A stretch of 33,384 bases of DNA, from assembly GCA_030018495.1 (NCBI GenBank), contig JASEFS010000025.1, forward strand, positions 1-33,384, read 5' to 3'. The position numbers and the translations under genes were made by a program. This DNA comes from Deltaproteobacteria bacterium (GTDB lineage: Bacteria; Desulfobacterota; Desulfobaccia; Desulfobaccales; 0-14-0-80-60-11). Under the pieces are notes generated by a model that worked only from the letters and a program-made list of their open reading frames with translations, was not told the DNA's origin and ran no database searches. Shown here in pieces: positions 16,040-21,828 of this stretch (its first letter is position 1; every line of letters begins with the position of its first letter).

Positions 16040-16318
16040 TTAATTTATCCTTATATACTTACTTCCTCTAAAGGCAGCCTTCAGTGACTCCTTAAATTCT
16101 TTAGCCAAATCCTTCACGATTTGACCACCCATTTCCTTCACATGCTCGGAAATATTTTCACTGTTTTCTTGAATCAATTCGTCTTTCGTGAGTTCTCGGC
16201 CACAGGATGCGCATTTTACCATCTCAATTGTCTCATCAACCCCTTCATACTCAAACTGATTGCATCCGCAGGTAGGACACAGTAAGCTTATATTGCGATT
16301 GTATTTTTCATTATCCAT
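16040..16318 (-). CDS. Small zinc-ribbon protein (AT-rich islet, gene 2)
   Basis: Ninety-two residues. Two CxxC-type knuckles, LCPTCGC (Cys14, Cys17, Cys19) and KCASCG (Cys36, Cys39), form a probable zinc ribbon. A basic amphipathic C-terminal region follows (HVKEMGGQIVKDLAKEFKES). Small proteins of this build occur in accessory and prophage-like regions; I do not know a defined function. The gene lies between the DUF2188 gene and the membrane-anchored gene in one operon, with the downstream ATG touching its stop codon. Confidence 0.72.
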   Translation of the reverse strand: MDNEKYNRNISLLCPTCGCNQFEYEGVDETIEMVKCASCGRELTKDELIQENSENISEHVKEMGGQIVKDLAKEFKESLKAAFRGSKYIRIN

Positions 16319-16339
16319 ATAGGCTCCCTTACTTTTAAC

Positions 16340-16573
16340 TTAATGTTTCTTATCTTTAGGCGGATAAGGGTCCGGGCCATAGCTATCTTTATCCCTGATC
16401 CGGCCATCCGGACGATGAATAACCGACTCGCCGTGATTTTTTTTCGCAAGCTCCTTGGCCCGGTCAGCCGCTTCTTTTTGAGTATCGTGAAGCGAATCCG
16501 CTCTCTTGGCACCCTCTCTCTTTACAGCCCATTTATTCCCTTTCGGTACAACGTGGTAATTGTCCTTCGCCAT
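16340..16573 (-). CDS. DUF2188 family protein (AT-rich islet, gene 1)
   Basis: Seventy-seven residues, recognisable as DUF2188: YHVVPKGNKWAVKREGAKRA, then helical DTQKEAADRAKELAKKN and the strand GESVIHRPDGRIRDKDSYG. DUF2188 proteins are small and often sit in stress-related or mobile contexts, with unknown biochemistry. GGGAGGAG upstream of ATG 16573 and the promoter at 16621-16649 make this the first gene of the islet operon. Confidence 0.85.
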   Translation of the reverse strand: MAKDNYHVVPKGNKWAVKREGAKRADSLHDTQKEAADRAKELAKKNHGESVIHRPDGRIRDKDSYGPDPYPPKDKKH

Positions 16574-16620
16574 TTTACTCTCCTCCCTCTTTCTGGCGAT
16601 TTAATGACTTTTAAGAATCC

Positions 16621-16649
16621 CATATACATGGTTTTATCTCCCTTGTCAA
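16621..16649 (-). promoter_or_regulatory. Strong sigma70-like promoter of the AT-rich islet operon
   Basis: A perfect -35 TTGACA (16644-16649 on the minus strand) and a -10 TATATG (16621-16626) are separated by exactly 17 bases. The predicted start lies about 40 bases before the DUF2188 ATG. The islet thus carries its own promoter, independent of neighbouring GC-rich genes. Confidence 0.7.
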
Positions 16650-16709
16650 TACTATATATTGTGATTATGAGGTTGGAATCCGCTTAGATTGGCTAATAAG
16701 ACTCATCTC

Positions 16710-16739
16710 GTAGGGCGGGAAAGCGAAGCGCATCCCGCC
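16710..16739. repeat. REP-like palindrome, copy 1
   Basis: A GTAG tetranucleotide (16710-16713) is followed by a palindrome with GGCGGG and CCCGCC arms and an inner GCG/CGC pair. The GTAG-plus-hairpin design is that of REP elements mobilised by REP-associated tyrosine transposases (RAYT). Near-identical copies lie at 16932-16961 and 17567-17596. No RAYT gene is in the window. Confidence 0.75.
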
Positions 16740-16752
16740 TTTGATAATTGGG

Positions 16753-16908
16753 TTAACCTGACTTAATTCTGTAATACACACGCGGTTTTGGTTCCCAACA
16801 GGCACTTTCTCTTTCAAAGTCATGCCTTTCAAACGCTATCGAAAATTTTTGACGGAAAGCCTTGACGATCTTACGTGAGTGCGCGGCAGAGGATACCATT
16901 TTCGGCAT
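16753..16908 (-). CDS. Possible 51-residue basic protein
   Basis: An ATG frame on the minus strand encodes a basic peptide (SSAAHSRKIVKAFRQKF, then FERHDFERESACWEPKPRV) ending at TAA 16753. The composition is protein-like, but there is no clear ribosome site and no recognised family. It lies between two REP copies and may be the remnant of a larger gene. Confidence 0.25.
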   Translation of the reverse strand: MPKMVSSAAHSRKIVKAFRQKFSIAFERHDFERESACWEPKPRVYYRIKSG

Positions 16909-16930
16909 TTGGAGATGGAAATGACCTTAA

Positions 16931-17134
16931 CGGCGGGATGCGCTTCGCTTTCCCGCCATACTTGCCGAAAACTCGATCAAGATCAATCCGACAGCCACAG
17001 CTGCCTTGCCTCAAGCCAAGGTTTGCATCCGGTTGGATCAGGATATCCTGGAATGGTTCAAGTCCCAGGGCAAAGGCTATCAGACCAAAATAAACGCCGT
17101 GCTGCGGGCCTTTAAAGAAGCGCAGAGCGGCTGA
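16931..17134 (+). pseudogene. BrnA-type antitoxin remnant, N-terminus replaced by a REP element
   Basis: The frame following the in-frame TAA at 16928 ends at TGA 17132-17134 and contains a clear BrnA C-terminal ribbon-helix-helix: VCIRLDQDILEWFKSQGKGY, then QTKINAVLRAFKEA. In BrnTA systems BrnA binds DNA and neutralises the BrnT ribonuclease. Here no ATG begins the frame, its upstream codons are the REP copy at 16932-16961, and no brnT is beside it. A TTG at 17006 could give only 42 residues. The best reading is a decayed toxin-antitoxin locus. Confidence 0.7.
16932..16961. repeat. REP-like palindrome, copy 2
   Basis: The same 26-base palindrome as copy 1 in the opposite orientation, with GTAT in place of GTAG at the outer end. 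It lies directly at the 5' edge of the BrnA remnant and supplies its first codons. Confidence 0.75.
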
Positions 17135-17185
17135 TATCGGCCCGCGCTTTCTGTGACGATGTTAGCTTACTCTTTGAAGTGCAAA

Positions 17186-17500
17186 CTAATACGGAAACTC
17201 CGCCTCGCCGATGGTCTTGATGGTCAGTCCGAGCTTGCCTTCCAGCCAGCCGGCCAGGGTCTTGTGGTACTCAGGATAGTCCAGCTTGATGGCCCCTGTC
17301 CAGGTTTTCCCGCCGCATTCCACCAATATGGTGACATAGGAGTCTTCCACGCTGGCGCCGAATAAGCGCCCCTCTTTGAGGACGCCCCGGTTGATGTCGC
17401 AATGGGACTCCGCCATGCCTTCGGTGTAGGACGGGGCCAGGTGCGGCGGCCAGGCCGCCTCGCCGCCCCAAACCACTCTGGGATGATCCTGCAAACGCAT
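17186..17500 (-). CDS. Uncharacterised 104-residue protein
   Basis: No family recognised. It has a Trp/Pro-rich N-terminal half (PRVVWGGEAAWPPHLAPSY) and a beta-rich centre (DSYVTILVECGGKTWTGAIK), followed by a helix (YHKTLAGWLEGKLGLTI). Start ATG 17500 is supported by AGGAGG with 6-base spacing; the frame is open back to 17536. The GC content matches the chromosome, so it is not part of the AT-rich islet. Cytoplasmic, no signal peptide. Confidence 0.7.
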   Translation of the reverse strand: MRLQDHPRVVWGGEAAWPPHLAPSYTEGMAESHCDINRGVLKEGRLFGASVEDSYVTILVECGGKTWTGAIKLDYPEYHKTLAGWLEGKLGLTIKTIGEAEFPY

Positions 17501-17566
17501 GCCCGACCTCCTTTGGGTCCTTAATACCCGCTTCACCCTGGCAAGAGCTATCCGCCTCTATCTCGT

Positions 17567-17596
17567 GGCGGGATGCGCTTCGCTTTCCCGCCCTAC
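17567..17596. repeat. REP-like palindrome, copy 3
   Basis: The same palindrome in the same orientation as copy 2, ending in CTAC (GTAG on the other strand). Together with copies 1 and 2 it brackets the BrnA remnant and the 104-residue gene. The rest of 17501-17741 holds no gene I can support. Confidence 0.75.
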
Positions 17597-17741
17597 GTGT
17601 GCTTAGTGAAAATTCTCCCCGACCCCGTATAATTCTTCTATCCAATCAATGTGTTGCAGAGCAGGCGCCCGCTTGCAAAATGCAGCCTGAGGCGGCTGTT
17701 CTAGATTTTTCGCAGGGGTCTCAATTTTCAGGATTTTTTAC

Positions 17742-17763
17742 GAAAACGGAAAACCGAAAACCG
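17742..17763. repeat. Heptamer tandem repeat (GAAAACC-like), three units
   Basis: Three contiguous 7-base units (GAAAACG, GAAAACC, GAAAACC) plus a trailing G lie immediately downstream of the gene ending at 17766. The same heptamer occurs at 25282-25309 and 25526-25546, and in degenerate form at 6547-6569, always in intergenic DNA. Confidence 0.75.
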
Positions 17764-17765
17764 CC

Positions 17766-18368
17766 TTACAGCCTGACGCGCACCGAACGCTGGGCCTGCC
17801 GCCCCAGGGAGATGAATTCCTTGAGCGCGTTCAGGGCGGCGTGCACCAGGCCCTGCACCTGACTATGCCGCTTCTTCACATAGGCCAGGTAGCCTTCCAG
17901 CTCTTCCCGGATTTGCCTGGCTTCGTACAGGTTGATGTCGGCCTTGAGGCGCACCTCCCGCTGCCGGTCGGCCAGGCGGCGCCAGACGTTGAGCTCGTCG
18001 AAAAAGGCCTTGAGATTAACATAAGCATCTATGAGGCGGCGGCAAGAATCGGGCTCCAGGGCCCCGAGTTGCGCGGCCGTAGCGTCGTAGATACTGAAGT
18101 AATGCCGGGACGCGGTGAAGAGGCCGGGGAAGTTCAAGTCGTCGGGGTCGTCGGCCTGCTCCAGGGATTGGCCGACCAGGTTGACATAGGCCTCCCAGGT
18201 AAGGGACAACTCGGTGTGCAGGGCTTGAAAGAGGTTGAGGAGCTTGTTGGCGTCCGCCGCGACTTCCCGCCGGGTCAGCCCGTAGCGGGCCCGCAGGATA
18301 GCCCGGGTGAGGAAGCCGCCGACCAGGGCGCCGATGAGGACCAGGACAAAGCCGATAGCCGCATCCAT
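17766..18368 (-). CDS. Uncharacterised single-span membrane protein with helical cytoplasmic part
   Basis: A 200-residue protein. One N-terminal transmembrane helix (IGFVLVLIGALVGGFLTRA, residues about 5-24) is followed by a basic stop-transfer segment and an all-helical domain rich in Leu, Ala and Glu, ending in a basic tail. It could be a membrane-tethered coiled-coil protein. No catalytic motif is visible, and it is not obviously in an operon with the next gene. Function unknown. Confidence 0.75.
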   Translation of the reverse strand: MDAAIGFVLVLIGALVGGFLTRAILRARYGLTRREVAADANKLLNLFQALHTELSLTWEAYVNLVGQSLEQADDPDDLNFPGLFTASRHYFSIYDATAAQLGALEPDSCRRLIDAYVNLKAFFDELNVWRRLADRQREVRLKADINLYEARQIREELEGYLAYVKKRHSQVQGLVHAALNALKEFISLGRQAQRSVRVRL

Positions 18369-18496
18369 TCAGGACTCGCCTATCTCCGACTTGAGACCTC
18401 TGCCAAAATGCCAACCGCTGCTGAGACGCTTAAGAAAATGCCAAGGTTCTCTTTTAAAAGCTTATTGATTGATTGAGCAATTAATTGCGTCTCAAA

Positions 18497-18520
18497 GGGC
18501 TTGACAAATCAAGCCCCTAC
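18497..18520. repeat. Second type of GTAG-hairpin (REP-like) element
   Basis: GGGCTTGA (18497-18504) pairs with TCAAGCCC (18509-18516) around CAAA, and the sequence ends in CTAC, i.e. GTAG when read on the minus strand. The layout resembles the other REP copies, but the palindrome sequence differs. It lies in the 193-base gap between 18369 and 18561, which has no ORF. Confidence 0.55.
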
Positions 18521-18561
18521 TTTCAAGAGGCCTCAACATTGAATTATTAAGCCTGAACCGT

Positions 18562-18921
18562 TCAGGCCGCGCCCTTTTCCAGCAGCTCTTCCAATTTGAG
18601 ACGGGAATAGCCGTAAACCATGGCCGGCTTGACCACTTCAGCCTGAGGCATCTGGCGGATGCGGGGCATCTGCCGGGAGGGTTTCATCGGCTCCATCTGG
18701 GTGGCAACCGGCGCTTTGCGCTTGATGAATCCGGAGCGGTAGCCGTAGATATCAAAGATAGTGCCGTCGCTGTACCAGCCGATCTGCTTGCCGTTAAAGC
18801 CATAGACCCGGTCTCCGGCAATATAGGCTACGGCCCGCCCGTCCCAGGCGTAGATGGTTTCCCCGTCTTCCGCGATATAGGCCACGGGTTTGCCATTTTT
18901 ATTGAAGAGCGCCACTTCCAT
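18562..18921 (-). CDS. Protein with 4-fold beta-flower-type domain
   Basis: A 119-residue protein. Its N-terminal 65 residues contain repeated beta hairpins of the form NKNGKPVAYIAEDGETIYAW, DGRAVAYIAGDRVYGFNGKQ and IGWYSDGTIFDIYG. This matches the small 4-fold beta-flower repeat proteins, whose function is unknown. A Pro/Met/Lys-rich linker follows, then a short C-terminal helix (SRLKLEELLEKG). ATG 18921 is chosen because AGGAG lies 7 bases upstream; the frame extends to 18960. Confidence 0.7.
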   Translation of the reverse strand: MEVALFNKNGKPVAYIAEDGETIYAWDGRAVAYIAGDRVYGFNGKQIGWYSDGTIFDIYGYRSGFIKRKAPVATQMEPMKPSRQMPRIRQMPQAEVVKPAMVYGYSRLKLEELLEKGAA

Positions 18922-18993
18922 GTGCCAGCTCCTGCCCGACATGGATATCGCCCCATACACTTAATCGGCATGAGGAAAAAGAACTCAAGGAAA

Positions 18994-19425
18994 TTATCGA
19001 CCCAATTGCCCGTGTTCGATCTTCATGCAGCGGTCCATGACCACCTGAAGGCCTGCGGCCCTGGCTTTCCTGGCGGAGTCGGGCTCGGCCAGACCCAACT
19101 GCATCCAGACAACTTTGGCGCCGATGGCAATGGCGTCGTCCACAATGCCGGGGATAGCCTCCACGTTGCGGAAGATATCCACCACCTCCACCGGGAAGGG
19201 GATGTCTTTGAGGCTGTCATAGCAGGGCTCGCCCAGGATTTCCCGGCATCCGGGACGCACCGGAACAATGCGGTAGCCGTGCTCCTTTAAGTAACTGGCC
19301 ACCTGATGGCTGGCCCGGTCCGGTTTGGGAGAAAGGCCTACCACGGCCACGGTGCGATAGTTGTTCAGGATTTTCTTGATTTCTTCCGGGCCGGCATTGA
19401 GTTCCTGAACTTCTGCATCAGACAT
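18994..19425 (-). CDS. CoA-binding domain protein (CoA_binding_2 family)
   Basis: A 143-residue Rossmann-like protein of the succinyl-CoA-synthetase-type CoA-binding family. Conserved parts are VAVVGLSPKPDRASHQVASY, YRIVPVRPGC, the loop ILGEPCYDSLKDIP, VDIFRNVEAIP and VVWMQLGL, ending VVMDRCMKIEHGQL. Such stand-alone domains bind CoA or a related nucleotide; the physiological role is open. The N-terminus has a short acidic extension. ATG 19425 is preceded by AGGAGG. Confidence 0.88.
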   Translation of the reverse strand: MSDAEVQELNAGPEEIKKILNNYRTVAVVGLSPKPDRASHQVASYLKEHGYRIVPVRPGCREILGEPCYDSLKDIPFPVEVVDIFRNVEAIPGIVDDAIAIGAKVVWMQLGLAEPDSARKARAAGLQVVMDRCMKIEHGQLGR

Positions 19426-19529
19426 GAATTTGCCTCCTGGGGTTCGGCATTCGGGCCGTCATGCTTATAAAGTAAGCCGAGATTTCTGTCCGATGAAGTG
19501 CGGGCCCGCAAATCCCGGGTTCAAGAACA

Positions 19530-20324
19530 TCAGGCCGGAGATGCGGGGGTGGTCTTCTCCCCCTCCTTCGGCTTGATGCTGTCGCTTTCTTTAATCTTCA
19601 TCGCCATTTTCAGATAATCATAGCCGAATTGCAAAAGCTCCAGGTCATCTTCATAAATGCGCTGAAGAGTATCTTCGTCCACATTAAAAATCTGCAAGAA
19701 GCGGCTCTTAAAGATAAACCGCCGGAACTGATCCAGGTCATACATGACCATGTAAAAGAGGTTTTTGGTGCGCTCGTCCGTATCCGGCTTGCCCACGGAA
19801 CTGCGGCGCAGCAGCATGGCCTTCCATTCCTTGTTCATCTCGTCATAGTAGTCGGCTCCCTGATCCTCCTTCCAGGACTGCACCGTCCACTCGGCGTCTT
19901 CTTGAAAGCCCTTGCAGTGCTCTTCTTTGACCAGGAAGTAGAATTCATCCAAGCCTTCTTCGGTTATCAGGAGGCCCTGGCCCACCGGGTAATAGCGGCA
20001 GGTGCCGGGGCGGTCGCTGTAAACCTGACAGCCGGTGACCGGCCTGACGAAGGGGCAGCGTCCTTCGAACCTGGGCATGTCCATGACTACCAGGGGCAAG
20101 CCTGATTTGTCATGCTCCTCCCGGCGGGTGTAAGCTTCCAGAAAGTCGCCGGAGGTGATGCCCAGCCTCTCCTTCAAGCGCAGAATGTCGTAGGGGGTGA
20201 GAATAATTGTAGTTTTGCCGCAACATTCGGTAAAGCAGGGAACCCCGGGATGGCACCGAAATTTGAAGCGGCTTTCAGGGGTGAGCCGGACGGGCTGCAC
20301 CACCCTCATATTCAAGTCAACCAT
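19530..20324 (-). CDS. YkgJ family Cys-cluster protein
   Basis: A 264-residue protein of the YkgJ/CxxCxxCC family, thought to bind zinc or an iron-sulfur cluster. The motif is FRCHPGVPCFTECCGKT (Cys24, Cys30, Cys34, Cys35), followed by TPYDILRLKERLGI and the second part GRCPFVRPVTGCQVY, then DRPGTCRYYPVG. The C-terminal about 130 residues are mostly helical and longer than in minimal family members. Function unknown. The start at ATG 20324 is preceded by GAGGAG. Confidence 0.85.
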   Translation of the reverse strand: MVDLNMRVVQPVRLTPESRFKFRCHPGVPCFTECCGKTTIILTPYDILRLKERLGITSGDFLEAYTRREEHDKSGLPLVVMDMPRFEGRCPFVRPVTGCQVYSDRPGTCRYYPVGQGLLITEEGLDEFYFLVKEEHCKGFQEDAEWTVQSWKEDQGADYYDEMNKEWKAMLLRRSSVGKPDTDERTKNLFYMVMYDLDQFRRFIFKSRFLQIFNVDEDTLQRIYEDDLELLQFGYDYLKMAMKIKESDSIKPKEGEKTTPASPA

Positions 20325-20595
20325 GATAAGCTCCTCGTGATGTTTCCTGTTTCCAGGTTATTTTATCCGAATCGTCTGGTTTCCGCCTTAGGAAAAGCAC
20401 TTCAGGCTTTGCCAAGTATTCTCAAGGCATAGTGTATACCGCTTCGGCGTTGCCCGTAAAGACCGCATTTTTTACAAGGCGCACCAGGCGGGGGGGGCGG
20501 TGCGGCCAGGCGTCGGAGAGATCAGTCTGGCTATAAGCCGAAGCCATTCTATTTTAAATTTGCAAAGATAACCCAAAAATCAGCGTTACATATAC
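20325..20595. other. Intergenic region upstream of the YkgJ-type gene
   Basis: I see no gene here. It contains a run of eight to nine Gs near 20489 and several imperfect GC-rich hairpins. The promoter of the YkgJ-type gene must lie here, but no convincing box pair stands out. The AT-rich patch at about 20548-20580 adjoins the qmo terminator structures. Confidence 0.35.
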
Positions 20596-20651
20596 CCCAC
20601 AAAAAGGCCGGTTTGTGGGCCTCTGAATTTTCTTAGCCAATGCAACAAAAG

Positions 20652-20675
20652 AAACCGGCCCCGCAGGGCCGGTTT
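20652..20675 (-). terminator. Rho-independent terminator of the qmo operon
   Basis: A perfect 10-bp stem AAACCGGCCC/GGGCCGGTTT (20652-20661 with 20666-20675) with a 4-base loop begins 28 bases after the qmoC stop and runs into TTTCTTTTG on the minus strand. A second hairpin (CCCACAAA at 20596-20603 with TTTGTGGG at 20612-20619) lies beyond it. A longer pairing of 20597-20606 with 20678-20687 can enclose both. Confidence 0.8.
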
Positions 20676-20703
20676 GTCTTTTTGTGGTCAAGGTATGCGA
20701 AAC

Positions 20704-21816
20704 TTAGAAGCCCCGGTCCGACATCCTGGCGTGGAGCATGGCCACGGTGCGGTAGACCAGGTGGGCCAGCTTGGTGTACGGGGCATAGAAAAACAGGAAG
20801 AAAATGGAGGTGAGGTGCAGAAAATAAGTAGGATAGGCCAGGATCTTGACGCCCATGAGGCGAAAGACCCAGGCGCCCAACCCGGTCACACCCACCGCCG
20901 CGATGGCGTAAATCAACTGCCAGTCAAAGTAGGTCCCGTACCCGGCCTTGTCGGCATTGGCCTTGCGGGCCACGATTATCTGGTAGATGCCGTAAAGCAG
21001 GAGGGCCGTGCCTATAATGGCCAAAATCTTGATGGGCGACAACAGGAAATACGGTCCAGGGCTGTGGAAGACCCACTCTTTGACAAAGGCCCAGGCTGTC
21101 ACGGCACCCAGGAAGACGAACCCGAAAAACACCATCAAATGATTGAGGGAGCGGGCAAAGGTGGTCTCGCACAGCTTGAACTTTTCATGCTTGACGATCT
21201 GGGTCAGAGTGGGGACCAGATTGCTCATGACGCTGCCCTTAAGCTTGACCTTCCAAGGCTCGGCATTAATGTCCCGCCAGTAGCGCATCACGCCCTGGGC
21301 CAGCACAAATACGGCAAAGGCCGCCGCGCCGACGAAGATTACATCAATGACATACCAGGGGAACATTTTGGCAAAGACAATGTCACCCTCGGGGATGGCC
21401 AAGCGACCGGTGACCTTCAGGGCCAGGAGGAGCAGCACCACCGGCAGGGCGATGAGCAGCGGCAGGAAGCGGTAGTCTCCCACCATACGGGCCAGAATCG
21501 GGGGGATGGCATAATGTTCGATGCACATCTGCCGGAGCACCCCCATCACTTCTCCCGGCTTGGCGCCCCGGGGACAATAAACCGTGCAATCGCTGCATTG
21601 GTGACACAGCCAGATATCAGGGCTCTTGACGACGTCTTTCAAGCCCCATTGGGCCTTGAGCATCTCCTTCCGGGGAAAGGGGTTTTCCTCCGGGGTGGGA
21701 TTGCACACCACCGAGCAGGTGTCGCATTGATAGCACTTTTTGGCGTCTTGCCCCCCGGCGGCCATGATCCGTTTGACGAATTGGAGGTCCGGTTTGATAA
21801 GAATTTCGTCAGCCAT
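20704..21816 (-). CDS. qmoC: QmoC, membrane subunit of the quinone-interacting oxidoreductase complex
   Basis: A 370-residue subunit that anchors QmoABC to the cytoplasmic membrane and passes electrons between menaquinol and the HdrA-like QmoAB subunits, which serve APS reductase. The N-terminal part is an HdrC-like domain with two [4Fe-4S] motifs: Cys28, Cys31, Cys34, Cys38 and Cys71, Cys74, Cys77, Cys81. The rest is a b-heme membrane domain of the NarI/HdrE type with about six hydrophobic helices and conserved His. AGGAGG precedes ATG 21816, 12 bases after the qmoB stop. Length is normal. Confidence 0.94.
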   Translation of the reverse strand: MADEILIKPDLQFVKRIMAAGGQDAKKCYQCDTCSVVCNPTPEENPFPRKEMLKAQWGLKDVVKSPDIWLCHQCSDCTVYCPRGAKPGEVMGVLRQMCIEHYAIPPILARMVGDYRFLPLLIALPVVLLLLALKVTGRLAIPEGDIVFAKMFPWYVIDVIFVGAAAFAVFVLAQGVMRYWRDINAEPWKVKLKGSVMSNLVPTLTQIVKHEKFKLCETTFARSLNHLMVFFGFVFLGAVTAWAFVKEWVFHSPGPYFLLSPIKILAIIGTALLLYGIYQIIVARKANADKAGYGTYFDWQLIYAIAAVGVTGLGAWVFRLMGVKILAYPTYFLHLTSIFFLFFYAPYTKLAHLVYRTVAMLHARMSDRGF

Positions 21817-21828
21817 GGATCATACCTC

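Noticed and set aside
16288-16512. A 74-residue minus-strand frame within the islet
   Set aside because: Overlaps the DUF2188 gene in another frame and has no ribosome site.
15362-17134. A complete mobile element or integrated prophage with attachment sites
   Set aside because: No integrase, transposase, tRNA or flanking direct repeats could be found; only composition and REP copies suggest transfer.
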